A model generated the notes under the pieces. That model was given only the letters and a program-made list of their open reading frames with translations. It was not told the origin of the DNA and did no database searches. Made by a program: the position numbers and the translations under genes. Shown here in pieces: positions 12,401 through 26,800 of a DNA stretch of 64,000 bases. Numbering within the stretch: position 1 is the stretch's first letter; each line of letters starts with the position of its first letter. This stretch comes from Malachius bipustulatus. Taxonomy: Eukaryota > Arthropoda > Insecta > Coleoptera > Melyridae. Location of the stretch: NCBI GenBank assembly GCA_910589415.1, contig OU342630.1:81774186-81838185 (forward strand), written 5' to 3'.

Positions 12401-15400
12401 ACTAAATATTTTTGTGACAGATCACTATACATAATAGCACTAGCACCACAAGAAGAAGAAAAGGAACGCTTGTCATGTAAAAGCCTTTACTTTCCTGGAG
12501 AAGGTTTGCGTAGGAGTTCACCATTATACGGGAATGGTGAAGATGATCCTTGTTGGACTAGTCGCTTGGGGTGCTTTAAAAAAAAAACTTTAAAACCAGG
12601 ATTTATTTTTATACAATCGTTACAGTTTTTTTGTGTTACTTGTTCATTTTGTAACGTTTATAAATAATCAATAATTATTAGTAAGGCAGTTTTTCATCGA
12701 CTGGCGTTTTGTTTTTATCGAATTACGCATTTAAAAAAATCTATGGGACAAAGATTATGAAATGAGTATGTGAATTTTTTCTGCTAAAGGAACGGCACAA
12801 ATTATGGTAATTTTGTTATTTTTGCAAAATTTTTGCTTTCTGATGTCCCAAACTATACCTACGTTTGTTATATGATATTGTATTTACTGCAAATTATACT
12901 TTTATCTTTTTTATTTTAATGGATAGGTAGTAATTTGTGTGGATGATACTATTGAACTGCGATAAAAGAGTTGAAGAAATTTGAAGAAACTATACTATTG
13001 GTGATAAAAATGTAAATTTTAAATAACACACTTTGGGGTTTGAGGCCTAGGACAACTGAATATGATAGACGAGTAACTCGTCCATTATTATAGGCAGGAG
13101 GTCAACAATATAAGTACTAATAATGTCGTATGTCCTTGGGTACCTACATGCTTAATAATTATACAGTGGAAAATAATTTCGACGTTGCCACGTGAGAAAT
13201 ATCTCCTAATAATTTTACCGTCAAAATCTATCTATTAACTAGTTACCTTATAAATAGCATATACTTTTATGTCGATTACCTACGCAATTTTCTTATAAAA
13301 TTCTTTATTAGCATCTTTCTAATCGGCAAACGCATCACTTTAGTGCATGACAATTCCAGCTTCAGTATGAAAGTTATAATCTGGCAATATGGCAACAGAT
13401 AGCAGCTTGTCCAGTGCCCTCGCATACTGACCTCTTTTTGTAAAATTTTTAGTTTATTGTTTGGGATTTCGGTTCTTGATAAAGAAATAGATGAATGAAA
13501 AATTTCAAAAAGGAAGGTTCAATTTAAAAATTATTCAATCTTTTTTGTAAAGATAGCGTTAGCATTAGAACAAAACCGAAGTAAAACAATCGTTGTGTAA
13601 ATAGTCCCGCTAATCCGATCCCTTGCTAATTCAAATATTCTCGTAGTCCGAACAATCCTCCAAAATTCTATGAAATTAATTATCCTCGTAATTCGAAGAA
13701 TCGTCCAAAAATATCCTTATAATCCGAACAGCTTATTACTTATTACAAATATTGATAAAATTAATAAAATTGTGTGCATGGGATACATAATATGTTATAT
13801 TATGACAATATATTATGACAATATCAATATATTATACTGTCCTACTTTGTTACGCACATAAACCTGTCCTTCCAAGAGAACGGCGTAAGTACTTCTCGCA
13901 GTACGAATAAAATGAACGTGACGCGAGAACTACAAAAATTTGCGCTGAAACCCAAACTCATTGTCCCTAATTATGGAACATTTTGATTACTAACTTTTAC
14001 TTGTCATAACTTCTTCTAATAAAGATTAAACGACGATTTAAAAATTCACTGGTTCCTTGAAATATATGGAATCTATCGGTGTTCAAAACTGTCCTGGAAG
14101 GAGTACCTACCTGAAGCCCTCTGTATCCAAGGACGTAGATTTTTTCTAGGGGGGGACAATGGTGGCTCGGGCGGGACATTATAGCATAAGGCGAAGCAGA
14201 TCTTAAAAAAATAAGTGAATCTAAAAAAGACAAGAGGGTTTGCTACCAAGCCAAACAAAAGCCGCAGGCGGAATTTTTTGATATTCAAGGTCACGCAATT
14301 TCCCAGCATTTTAAAACAGGATGTCACAGGACACAGGGATAAACTTCTGCATCAATAGAATATTTATTTGATTTTAAAACAAAAAGTATCAATGAATCTA
14401 CCCTCTAAATTGAGTATTAACAAAGTTACAGGGTGTTCAATTAAAAAAAAAAATTGTTGCAGCTGAATATTTTTTTATGAAACTTTTTGTGTTGTTTTTC
14501 TATTAATTAATTATTATAATATAACAGCGATAATTACGCATGTGTAATATGAACCAGAGAAGTATGGTAGATAGAGGTCCAACTTTTTTACCCTTCAATT
14601 TTTACTCCACTGGATAAATTTTGGTTTTGGCATATTTTTTCAAAAGTTAGAAATTTCTGGTATAAAAAAGGCGCACAACGTCGAAATTTCGTGAACTCGG
14701 AAAATTTGGTTTTTATTTAAAATTTTATCTGGGGTGAGCTAGAAGGATTCTGGGCCCACCTGCCCCCCCCCCCCCCTTGCTACGCCCTTGTCTGAATCAT
14801 TTGTAATCAACGTCCTTCCAGCAGGACATTTTGTCCTGCTGGAGGGTGCTTGTACGTTCTCTATTATTAATTAGGCATTCGTGTTAGATAGTACGTTACG
14901 TAGGTATATAATTAAATAAATCAATAAAATTTACTTTTAATAAGAAATTAAGAATAGTAGCAGCTGCTCCTTTTATCAACTGCAGAAACGTTGGACAACT
15001 TGATTCTAGTTAACAAAAACCCATACGATAAGTCCGCGACCAACGATAATAAGATTTTAATTAATGACCACTCGTTACCGCACAATAATTAAAGGTTTTG
15101 TTTCTAAAGTAACATAACTATGTGTTCCATAATTACGTACCAAAAATTACATATAGTGAGGACGTCCAGAGTCCCCCCGTCTCTTCTGACGTAACAGTGC
15201 ATGTGTCAAATGTCAAAAATAACGGTAGAATTCATGTTGCAAGTGATATTTTTGTTCCCTATACTACACATAAAAAAACGTCTTTACTTTTTTATGTAGA
15301 AGATGTACAAAAAAAGCCTCTATCACAATCTTCTGCAACTTTTTCGATATGTCAACAAAATTTCGAGAAAAAATCAATTTACTGCGAAAAAATTTATAAA

Positions 15401-17200
15401 AAATGTACACTTTTGAATTGTGACAGGTAGCCGCTCACCAATTTTTTTTTCAATTTTTTGATAAGGTTTCTACGTTATTTTTATTATAAATAAGTGTGCC
15501 AACATAAGCTCGCTGCATCGCAGCTTTATCGAGAAAAATCCAGAAAGGTAGTATCGATGTGTGAAATTATACAGGCCTGAATAGGGAACATGAAATATCC
15601 CGATCCGGTTCAATTTCAACAGATCGTATTTGGGGGTGTCGAGGTACCACCCGCTAAATTTCAACCTGATCAATTATTTTCAGACACTTGAGCGTGTTTC
15701 ATAGATCATCCTCAAATTCCAGGAAAGGTTGGTAATACTTCCCGTGAACGGATCCCGCCAATTTTCCATAGGCTTCATGGGAGCGTTTAAAATGAGCTAA
15801 ATTAAAACCTCCCAGGACAAAAAATAGCGGTTTTTTAGAGTTCTTATCAAAATTCGCAGACACTTAATTGCTTTTTTATGTTAATGATGTAGTTACGGCA
15901 CTGGTTGTGTGCCGTGCTAGTGACGGTGATATTTTTATGCAAATGAGGTGCACACCTGCATATGTTCATGAATTATGCACGAGGTGTAATAAACCTATCA
16001 AGTTAATCACTAAACCAGTTTACCATACTTTGACATGTACTAAACCTATCAAAAATATTCGTTAGAGATGAAAAAGTCATTAATTATACATATACAGATA
16101 AAATCTAAGAGGATCCGTGTACCACGGAATAGACAAAACATCGACAAGTCTGAAAAAATCGGCTATGCATGGGTCCTAATAACATAGGTACTGGCCCTGA
16201 GTTCCAAAGATTCTACAATGTTCGTTATAAAGTTATTGAGGCCGACATAATGGCCTCATTACCTTATCCTATTCGCGGGTCATCTTACTATCGTCAGTAC
16301 TAACCTTAGTAACCAAGGACGTGGCGACGAAGAAATGAAATATCAGATTATGAAATTAACGATTTAAGTAGAAAAGGTTTTGAATGCAAGTAAATAATAA
16401 TAATAATGTTCCCTGATGGTTGAAGGAATACTTATTATACTTAACCATAGCCTCTAGGATGATATGAAAAATGTAATAACTCATATTATGGCGCTCAACA
16501 TTTTTAAATGCCGGATGTATGAACGACTGAGAAGGGATTACACTGCATGGACAGCTAGATTTCTGAGTATAATTCATGCGCTTTTTGGTACTTCGAACTT
16601 GTTCCGTTTCTAGAGTAGCATCATGTATGTATTATATCTAGATAAGAAGATAAATATTAATTAAAAATTTCAGACACGACGATTGAACTGAATCATGTCA
16701 TTCGTTATCTTATGATAAGTTGCTTCCTGGGAACCATTGTTAATTTATTTGACTTTGACAAATAAGTACCTACCTATACCTATGCCGAAGTTGCTCAATA
16801 AAAAAGCAGAAATTAGCATTACCTATGATTATTTCAAGTAATTATTATCTGCGTGGTAAATGCTGGAATACTTGTTTAGGTTCTTTGACGATCTGATCTG
16901 CTATGAAGTGGTCACTTGGTATGTTTTACTAGTATAAAGGAGGAACCACAAAAACTCCATAGATTTGTTAAAAATAAATCTTTGGGAGGCGAGACTTCAA
17001 ACGGCACCTGATGAACCTGTGATATGACTTCCGTACGAGTTTGAAATCGCTACAGTGATTTAGTTGGTTTTAGCGATTTTTTTCTTGAAACAGTTTTTTG
17101 TCATTGCGTTCTAAAAATGTGTGACAGCAATGAGTGACAGCAATTATTTTAAGCTATCAGCTTTTCTTCAGACTCAGGAATAGTGCAACGGAAGCAGGAC
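12400..17200. other. Gene-poor intergenic stretch
   Basis: I see no exon chain, RNA gene or recognisable domain here. Present are a strong hairpin near 14,815, a C-run at 14,762-14,777 and scattered transposon-like scraps, such as a lone CAGGGTGTTC end near 14,430. Open frames are short and carry no motif. Confidence 0.5.
14812..14852. repeat. Perfect hairpin in intergenic DNA
   Basis: TCCAGCAGGACA is followed by a short T-rich loop and TGTCCTGCTGGA, a 12-bp perfect stem. It is likely the fused ends or the centre of a decayed inverted-repeat element. No gene lies next to it that would make it a transcription terminator. Confidence 0.6.
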
Positions 17201-17780
17201 TAAATAGAAACTAATGATTTAAGGCATTTTTGGGAGGAAGAGAATCGATTGAAGATGAATCGCGCAATGCAGGACTCCATCATCATAAAATGATGATAAT
17301 GTCAACAGAATTCGGAATCTTGAACGACTCGCACCATCGTTCATCAGATATGGACCAATGAATTGGGCATGAGAAAAATTTGCGCAAATGGTTCCATAAA
17401 ACCTTTCGCACAATTAAAAAACATCAGGATGGGATGACACTTCAACCCATTCAAGGCCCAGAATAGCCAGAATGAGTAATTCGAAACTCGAATTCAATTT
17501 GATTTGCTTTGTTGATAGGCTCAAAAAGTTTGTACCTCAAAGGCAAAATGGTCAATCACCACTTTTTTCGAGAATTTCTTGAAAAATTGAAAAATTAAAT
17601 AATACTCCTTGTCATAGAGCAACCAGCACTGCTTTGGTGGAAAATTAGATGGATCGTTTCTTTGGCGTTAGTGTACAGAGGAACGTGAGTGATATGCAGA
17701 TTTTCATCACATAGGGACAAGAGAATCTTCGAGCTCTTGTGCGCTAATTATGATCAATAAATTTCTCGAAGGATCTCAAG
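17200..17780 (+). pseudogene. Decayed mariner transposase
   Basis: Reading across frames gives DDNVNRIRNL (about 17,290), LGMRKICA (about 17,360), MVP-NLS, RIARMSNSKL (about 17,465) and FVPQRQNGQS (about 17,530). These appear in the order found in mariner transposases, where the family has LGMRKxxAxxVPxxL, KARMSKSK and EFVPxGQTVN. Frameshifts and stop codons interrupt it, and the catalytic aspartates cannot be placed with certainty. It is a fossil DNA transposon on the plus strand; terminal repeats were not identified. Confidence 0.7.
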
Positions 17781-18029
17781 GACGATATAACTTCTTCGCA
17801 ACTCTATAGCAAATCTTCGAAACTTTGAAGGCCATAATTTATAAATCTGTCTAAAATTGACTCTTTGGCAATATCCCGAAATTGCTTTCTTTACTTTTAT
17901 GTTTATGCCTCAATGATTTATTATATTCCTTGACAACAACCAAGAAGCATGTCTTTTCTGCAAAACTGAGTTTAAATTATTTTATGTAATGACATCAGGG
18001 ACTTTTTCGCTAATTACATGAATATAAAC

Positions 18030-19010
18030 AGCGCTGTTCGAAAACACTACTCATAAGATTTGAACTCTGTTTTTATTGTTTCCATAATGTCATAAAAGAA
18101 ATTTTGGGGTAAATTCAGCCAAATGTCACGTTTGATAGCTCTACAAAAATTCTGAGGGGTTATCAAGTCGCTTAACCGGCGAGAAATCTCCGCTCAAACA
18201 CGTTCAATACAGTTTATGTCATAGGAATATGAGGCCACTTCATTCTGCTAATACCTACGAAATTCAATGGGTTTATTTACAATTCACTCCCTGTGCGAAC
18301 GGGCGTAATTCTTCTTCTTAAGATGCCATCTTCATTGCTCAAGTTCCGCAAAAATTCTGGCAAATTGTCTTCGGTCCTGAGCTGCTCTCAATAACGAGTC
18401 AGTGTCGAGTCTCGTCTCATTCTCTAACATCTCTGAGCTAGGAACACTTCCTCCTCCGTGGACCTCTCCTCCTCCATGTCTAATTTCATCATCATTTGCT
18501 GAGTATCACAAATTGAGCCTTTATCAAAAGTTATGGTTTGGAAATTGCAAACATAAAATTTTCGTTATAATGCTGATTTCTTTCTCTCCGTATCAAAATT
18601 CGGCCATCTAACGCGCTGAAAAAGAATCTTTACTCATCTGAAAACAAACAGTTGCGCCGATCATTGAGAGGTCATGCTGGATGATGACCATTCGCCCAAA
18701 GCCTTCGAGCTTTGGGAAGAATTCTCCCTATAGCAAGGGTGGATGGGTTGCACGTCTTCGGGTAGTCAAATTTCTCATATTCAACTTTCTTCGGACAGTT
18801 TGATCCGAAATTACTTCTTTCGTTGCTTTTCGAAACGCAGAATTGATTTCAGATATCTTCGAGCGTTCAAAACCATAATGATCATTGGTAGGGGTTGCTG
18901 TTCTTTCTCGTCCTTCACTTTGCCAAAAATGACCCGAACGGGATTCTCTAATTTTTTTAATGACGCGACGCACCTCACTTTTGGGACACTTGTTGGGTCA
19001 AATTATCAAT
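18030..19010 (-). pseudogene. Decayed Tc1-like transposase
   Basis: The minus strand carries a helix-turn-helix region at about 18,973-18,728 ending ISDQTVRRKLNMRNLTTRR, as in Tc1-like transposases (SxxTVRRRLxxxGLxxRRP). Next come RNCLFSDE (about 18,640, the region of the first catalytic aspartate), RFFFSALDGRI with a stop just before it, and MKWPHIPMT near 18,240, which corresponds to the DWPAxSPDxNPIE block with substitutions. Stops and substitutions make it inactive. Order and spacing fit a single element of about 1 kb. Confidence 0.7.
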
Positions 19011-19199
19011 TTGAATTCAACGGATTACTTAATCCAAATATGGATGGTATCAAACGTCTTTAATCCATGTTCCGTGTTGAGGGTTTATTTTGACAATAAA
19101 AGAATTAGTAGAGGTAGAATGCCACTCTACTACACATCATTTTTAACAAGTTTGAGTCTGCAAAATCTTGCAAACTAGTGAAAAATTATAACTTATCGA

Positions 19200-21720
19200 A
19201 AAAAACATGCAAATTGATTGTGGGTACCTACTTGATTTATTTTTTATTTATTTATTGCTGTATTTATTATTCACAATAACTTTCTGGTCTAGAGCTTTCG
19301 AGCTTTACGCTTTAAAGCTTAAGGACGAAACATGTTCATTTAAGGATACTTTATATTAGTTTAATTAATTTGGGAAGGTTTACCCTCGGGTTTACCCATG
19401 AATTGGTTTTCGACTTACCAGATCTGCTGGTCTTGGCCGCCATCGTTCAGGCAGTTGTTCTATTTCTCTATAGTTACTTGATTCTTAGTTGTTCTTGTTA
19501 CAATTAACCATCACGTTTCATGCACGGAACACTGTCACCAAAAACTGACGTACGTAGGTATGAGTAACTACCTATGTAGCCCATTAGATTCACTTTTCTA
19601 TATTAACGCAAACAATGGGAGGTAAGTGGAATTATATCGATTACAAACTTTTTTATCTTATCATATAGGCAATTCAACCCGACAAAACTAGATATCGAGA
19701 ATTTTAGACACCAAAATATCACTTCCACATAACTTAATCATGAGATGCGGGTAATGATGACGTTCATACAGACTCAAAGTGTATCACGTAGCTTTTTTTT
19801 ATGTATAGAGAGGATATTTCCTTTTTTCCGGAACATATTCGCACTAGAACTACCGATAAGCTCTTTTATAATAATGATCCATAATAATAACAAAACAACG
19901 CTGGTTATAATTTGGCATGCAAAACGATGTCACGCACTGTAATTAATAATTGCTTGGGTATTGTTAAAGTCAGAAAATAGCAGTTGTTATTATTGCTATT
20001 GCTAGGAAAATAGTTTCCCTGAACTAGGAGAGTAGTTCATTCGCGGCGCTTGTTTTCAATGTTTTCAAATAAAATAGTATTGATCAGGTTCGTTACTAAT
20101 ATACACTTGGTTTCGCTTCTAGGTATTGACTTACAAATAAATCAATATACTCGTACTACAAGGACATCAGTAGCTCACCATACACCAGCGAATTTTTTAA
20201 GGAACTGGTCCATTGGAACAAATCCTCTAAAAAGTGCGTTTATGTGTGGAGAATCTGGAGTCAGAAAAAGACTCGGCGGTTCATAATAATAATAATTATG
20301 GTTTTCATTTTAAGTAGACAATTTTTTTAATTCATTTTGAGCTGTTTTTGCGTATCTCATTATAGTTATTTTATTAGGTAAATAACCATTAATCTTGCTA
20401 AATGGAGATAGTTACTATTTAATCGAGTAGCGCACAGTAGACCAGCACCAGCACGAACCCTCGCCAGAAACGACCCCCAGAGCAGGTTGTGCCTAAAGCT
20501 ACAACAAACATTTTTCCTCCAAACAACACACTTCCAGGTTGCACACTCAACTACTAGGAAAATTACGAAACTTTTTGCTATACTCTGGCTAAAACTACAT
20601 GTTTGTGATGATGTGATGGTAAATTGTGCGAGGTCGTGCAGAATGCAGGTTTGCGTTCTATTTTGCGTTTGTGGGTTCCTCTAAGGACCAAATCATCCGG
20701 AAACGGTTCAGCTAGATCCGCCAGACCCTTCCAGCAAATCAGATTTGAAAAAACTCCGCGATTCTAATTTAAAAATATAATTTTTATGTTTAAACAATTT
20801 AGTTTCTATTCTATTTTTCTTTTATTCACTTTCTAACAAACGAGCGCAATTACAATAATTATTCCTCATTCATTTTCTCGTTATCATTTTACCGGCAGAA
20901 AGCTCAAAGCACAATTTTCTGTTTTCGTGTACGGCCACGGTACCGTGTGTAGTGTTTGTTGTAGAAAAACATTGTTTGAAATGCATAATTTCGCACCGGT
21001 TTATGCAGGTCTACCACTTGCCGTACTTATCTTGCTAATGCATCAACCACTTTCAATATGAATAGGTACCATAACTCATTAATAAATTGAATAAGTATCA
21101 TTGACTTTTTGCTTATGGACACTCAGGATATATAGAACACTAATGTTCATATTCATCAATTCCTTCAAAATAAAATTATGTAGTTATTTGGATTTTTTCA
21201 CAGATGATCGATCTTTCTAAAAATGGTACAAAGTTTTTGTCACTGCAAGAGGAAGATCAGTTTTTATGGTTTCAGCTACAGCTGAGTAAATAGTAGGACA
21301 TGGGCCAGCTAGCCTTTAAGGAAATGGCAACATTTAGGGGAACTCATTATTTTCACCATGGTTAAACAGGTTTGTTATGAAGTCAAAAAAATAATTATGC
21401 CATCCCAAAGTGGTAGTATGGTCAACCGCCGATTCAACATGGTGGATGTTGAGTTTTAACAAACCAACCATATCCATGGAACTATATTCATCTGATGTAT
21501 TTTTTAAGCCAAGCTACATGTGCGTACTATAAATTTCGTCATGGACACTGTTTTGTGATTTACAGGCTGTTCCACGACATGGCTGCCATAACCTGGGACT
21601 GTCTCATGAACATTTACGCTTTATTAAATTAGTTTCTCAAAATGTCCACCCAGTTGCTGTATACATAGTCTAGCTCTTCTTAGAATTGAAATGGTAGACA
21701 AAATAAATGTCCGCGTATTC
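19200..21720. other. Intergenic stretch without recognised genes
   Basis: Short open frames only, with no domain, exon chain or RNA gene that I could support. The text is AT-rich with some poly-T tracts. Confidence 0.5.
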
Positions 21721-21724
21721 TTCA

Positions 21725-22980
21725 TTCAATACAATACAATACAATACAATACAATACAATACAATACAATTACTTTATAGTACTTGAATTACAACAGTCA
21801 TTACTTAGTACAACAGCGTTAAGAAGTGCAGACAAAAAAAACACAAAACAAGGCAAACGCACAGCAAATCAACATAACACCAGCAACAGTGAGAGTCGAA
21901 GCACCAGAGACACTAAATCAAGACATCAGGTCTCCAGCGAGGTATGATTCCAATTTTATGAAAGAGATGGATCAAAGCTGAAGGGTTTTAGGTATTTTAA
22001 TATCAGACTGTAGGTAGGGCTGGGGGGTGGAAGGACAGTATGCAGAGGTAGTGTATATCTTTCCGAAGATATGGCCTGTACGCTGAGAACCCAACAGGTG
22101 CAGGATATATTTTGAAGTGGTTCAGGTATTTGATAGATGCGCACGTGAATGTCCTTTCTGAAGACGACAGATGGTGTGTAGGAGGTTTGAACAAATTGAA
22201 CCTGGTACTGTAGTAATGGGTGGATCAGAAAAATTTATCCTGATTTTTGTGGATCAGTTTGAGTAGAGAGAAGACGTGTAAAGCAGGCACGGTAAGAAGT
22301 CCGAGTCGCCTGAAATGGCATCTATAGGACTGCTGCACGAACAAGCCTGCCAGGATTATCGCTCTCTTTTGAAGAAGAAAAAGCCTTCGGAGAGATCTCT
22401 CAGACCCACCACAAACGGCCAGCCTGCTATAGGTCACGTGGCTGATCAAATGACCATATTAAGCATCGAGAAGAACATCATGGGACACCGTGTGCTGAAG
22501 GGTTTGAGAAGGAAGCAGACACTAGCAAGGCGATGGCACAAATGATCCGTGTGAGCCGACTAACTTAGGTTCTGGTCGATGTGGAAGCCCAAAAACCTCA
22601 CGACACCCTTCGGCTCGATCAAGGTACTGTCGGTGGGTATGAAGGGTAAAATCATCTCAGTTTTGTCTAGTTGAGTTTTAGTTTATTAACCTTGAGCCGT
22701 AAAATTATTGCTCTTTTCAAATCCTTTCAAAAAAAAGGGGATGTAATTTTGGGACCCAGGTCATTAATGAAAATAAGGGAAAGAAGTGGACCGAGAACAC
22801 TATCCTGTGGCACCCCAGAGGAGATAGGAGCAAAAGGTGATCGCACAGGTCGGCCATTAGACCCAGTAATCTGAACCGCCTGTGATTTTCCCCGTAGGCA
22901 GCTGATAAACCAAGAAAGGGACTATCCACCAAGTCCTACATTCTCCAGTTTCAGAAGGAAACATAGGTAAGTTTCAACAT
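21725..22980 (-). mobile_element. 5'-truncated non-LTR retrotransposon (Jockey/CR1-like RT)
   Basis: On the minus strand, GVPQDSVLGPLLSLIFINDL (about 22,820-22,755) is RT motif block 4 of non-LTR elements. KTEM and VVRFLGFHIDQNLS near 22,600 fit the following block, and SERSLRRLFLLQKRAIILAG with LGLLTVPALHVFSLLKLI (about 22,400-22,250) is the thumb region. An internal frame change and stops show that it is dead. The 3' end on this strand, at low coordinates, finishes in a (TTGTA)n tail. The endonuclease and first RT blocks are missing, as expected for 5' truncation. Confidence 0.85.
21727..21770 (-). repeat. (TTGTA)n tail of the non-LTR element
   Basis: Nine uninterrupted ACAAT units on the plus strand read as TTGTA repeats on the minus strand. 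They follow directly on the retroelement 3' region, so this microsatellite is best read as its 3' tail rather than an independent repeat. Confidence 0.8.
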
Positions 22981-23497
22981 ACATTAGAAAAAGTAAACAT
23001 ACCTTTAAGATTATTGTAACACATGCAAATAAACACGCAAAATTATTTTAATTGATGTTTACTTTAACAATAAATACTAATGGTGATTCACCGTCACCTG
23101 GTCTTTTTAATAACAACAAAACCAACAGCCGAACATAATACCTGGATTGGTGGGCTTATTAGTTTTGTTTTATTATTTTAATAAAAAAATACACTATTGA
23201 GGTCGACATCACTTTCATAACTCAAACTGATCAAATATCCATCGATCCTGACCCCCAGATCACGAAAAAGTGGTTTTCCAAAATATTTATACAGGGTGTC
23301 CGGAAATTATGAGCAAAAAATTAAGGGGGTGATTCTTCTTGATGAAATATTGCCAAAAGTATCAATCATTTTTTTTCGAAAACTCACAAATAAGAAAGTT
23401 ATAAGCCTCCAAAGTTGATTTTTTTAAATCAATATTTTTTTATAACTTTTTCTCTAGTGTACGGATTTTCTTAAAATTTGACACACTTGCCACTGAT

Positions 23498-23804
23498 TGT
23501 TTTACTTATTTATTTATGCATGCGAACTTCATATTTACTCAGGGAGCTCTTCGTCATTGGATACTAACTAATTAAACTTCACATCTTCATTAAACCATAT
23601 TTATTAATAATAATCAAAAACAAACACGAGTAGTTACAATACAACGAGAGTAATCGTATGACACACTTCGTTCATGGGTGTATATGTATGTGTCGAGACT
23701 CGATGATGCCACCGCACATCCAGTCACAATTCTAGTTGTCATACTTGTCATCTATATTATGACTGACTTATTAGAGTCCCTAAGTTCAGTATCAATACAT
23801 AACA
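23498..23804 (-). repeat. 3' LTR
   Basis: Begins TGTTTTACTT and ends ACATAACA on the plus strand. It matches 27,934-28,240 over its full 307 bases as far as I can compare by eye. The TG...CA ends are canonical when read on either strand. Confidence 0.97.
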
Positions 23805-23818
23805 TACTTTTCCCCCCT
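23805..23818 (-). promoter_or_regulatory. Polypurine tract
   Basis: On the minus strand the sequence AGGGGGGAAAAGTA lies directly before the 3' LTR. This is where the plus-strand primer of an LTR element is expected. Confidence 0.85.
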
Positions 23819-23858
23819 ATAAAAGAAAAGTAAACTAAACAAAATTTAGGAAATATTC

Positions 23859-26800
23859 TCATAGGGTTAACCTTCGTGGTGCTCTTCGTTCTCTCGCAGA
23901 GCGTCTTAATACAACATCAGGAGTACCCTGGTTAGAAATATCATTAATTCTATTACTGATAGAAGGTTTTTGTAATACCATATATTCAAGAGAATCGTCT
24001 CTAATATAAGACATTTTCAACTGATTTCTATGTGCAATTTTCACATAGTTATTAACAACAATTCTATACACTGTATTCGAGATAACCTCTATCACTTTCC
24101 CTGGAATCCACTTTAGGTTTCCCTTGAAAACATTCCTGTACAAAATCTTATCTCCTATCTTAAAATATACCTGTTTATACTTTTTACAATTTTCTTCCCT
24201 ATTTATTCTACTTCCTTCCCCTTGATCAAAGTTTACAGCATGTTTTTCCTGATTTTCAAATTTATACCTATCACCCACTTTACTACATTGGTTCTCAACA
24301 TTGAAACGAACATGCTTCTCCTTTTTATTCAAAAGATCTAATGTATTTCTAGGCTTATAGCTAAACATTAAATTCATTGGTGATACTCCAGTGACAGCAG
24401 TAGGAGAATTCCGATAATTGATTAAAAATTCATCAATCTTTTGTGTTAAAGACAACCTCGCATATTTTTGCTCCAAGAGAAAATTTTTTAATGCCTTTTT
24501 CACTATTTGTACTGAACGTTCAGCTGAACCATTTGATTGTGGCATGTATGGGGGAGAGTGAGTCAATTTAATACCGTTATTTTTACAAAAAGCTTCAAAC
24601 TTATATGAATTAAATGGTGGTCCGTTGTCACACACCATCTCTACAGGTAGTCCAAAAATTCCAAAGTTGTGTTTTAGCCTGTCAATTACCTGATCTACTG
24701 TTGTTCTATTCATTATATATATGTCAATCCATTTTGTATATGTATCCTTCATTATTAACAATGTACTGTTACTATAATAAAAAAAATCTATATGAATTCT
24801 TTCATATGGGAATGTAGTTTTCCTCCATGTACCTGTTACTTTTAAATTTGTATGATTAGCTGACAGCTGGCACACTGCACATTCTTTTACATAATTTTCT
24901 AAATCCTTATCTATACCTTTCCACCATAAGTACGACCTAGCTAGTAATTTCATTCTTACTGTTCCTGTATGTCCTTTGTGTAGTAACTCTAATGCATTTC
25001 TTTTCATTTTTTCTGGTATGCAAACGCGATTCCCATAATACAGACAATTATTCTCTATGTCTAACCTATTTTTTAGACCAAAAAAATACTTTAAGTTCCC
25101 TGGTATATTATTCGGCCATCCATTTTTAATGTAATCCCTAATACGACTCAATAAAATATCCTCATTTGTGTTTTGTTCGATTTCTTTCAAGTCTATAATA
25201 TCTTGATCGCCGTCACTTATAAAATTAATTTTCATAGAATCGACCTCCGTTGGTACGTCAAGTGGTAATCTCGACAATGCATCTGCGTTTCCCATCTGAG
25301 ATGCTTTCCTATATCTAATCTCATATTCGAACGTTGACAAAAATATATTCCATCTATTTAATCTAGCTGTCGCTACTGCCGAATTGTCTTTACTTGGATT
25401 GAAAATTTCTTTCAACGGTTGATGATCCGTGTAAATAATGAACTTATGCCCATACACATATTTAAAAAACTTTTTTAACGCAAAAATAATCGCTAAGGCT
25501 TCTCGATGTAACTGACTGTAATTTTTTTCCGCTGGAGATAGAGATGATGATACAAACATGACTGGTTTTTCTACTCCGTCAACAATATGACTTAACACTG
25601 CGCCTACCCCGTATGGGCTCGCATCGCACGATATGATAATCGGTTTATCTGGATCATACAATTCTAATAAATTATGTGTCAACAAAAGATTTTTACTCTC
25701 CTCGTAAGCATCATTGCATTCCTTAGTCCATTCAAATTTACTGCCTTTCTTCAATAATCTATATAAACAACTCAAGCGACTAGATAAATTCGGTATAAAA
25801 TGATTATAATAATTCAGCAACCCTAAATACGACTGCAATTGCTGCACATTGTTAGGGCTAGGAGCTTTTCTTATAGCCTCGATTTTATCTTGACATGGCT
25901 TCACTGAACCCTGACTGATCTCATGTCCTAAATATTGTACGGAATTTTTGAAAAACTTTGATTTCTGTGCATTAATTTTTACATTATATTTCTGTAACCT
26001 ATCCATGACCTCTGATACTCGTTCTCTACACTCGTCCAGGTTAGCTCCGCCAATTATAATATCATCAAGAAAACAACTAACACAGGGAATGCCTTTTAAT
26101 ATTTGATCCATTACTGCTTGAAATTGGAATGGCGCACTTGCTAAACCAAAACACAACCTCGTATACCTGAACAATCCTTTACCTGTATTCACCGTCAAAT
26201 ATTTCTGTGAACTCTCGTCTACTTCTAACTGAGTATATGCTCCTGACAAATCAATAACGCAAAAAACATGACATTTAGCTAAACCTGCTAAAATATCATC
26301 TACTCTCGGTAATGGATAAAAGCTAGTTTTCAAAAATTTATTGATTGTTACCTTAAAATTTGCACAAATACGTATGTTCCCATCTTTTTTTGGTACTACC
26401 ACGATAGGCGTGGCAAAATCGCTATGCTCTACTGGTACTAAAATTTTCTGATTGCACATCAGTCTGTCAAGTTCCTTATTAACTTTATCTCTCAACTGAT
26501 AAGGTACTGTATATGCCTTATGAAATACTGGCTTTATATCTTCGTTGACATGAATAGTTACTTTAAATTCTTTGATTGGTTCCTCTAAATTATCAGAAAA
26601 AACTTTAGGATAAGCCTCCTTTAACGACTCTACCCCATCTGCCTCACAAATAGTTCCGATTTGATTGTCTTTAAAATTTACATACCTTAATTTTTTTGCA
26701 AAAAATTCTCTCCAGGAAGGGCAAAGTTTATCTAACCATTCTCGGCCTAATAATGGTGTAAACGGATGTTTACTCTTTATAACAATCACTGGCAACCGCT

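Noticed and set aside
14762..14777. C-run as a functional element
   Set aside because: A 16-base homopolymer in gene-free DNA is more likely simple-sequence slippage or a consensus error.
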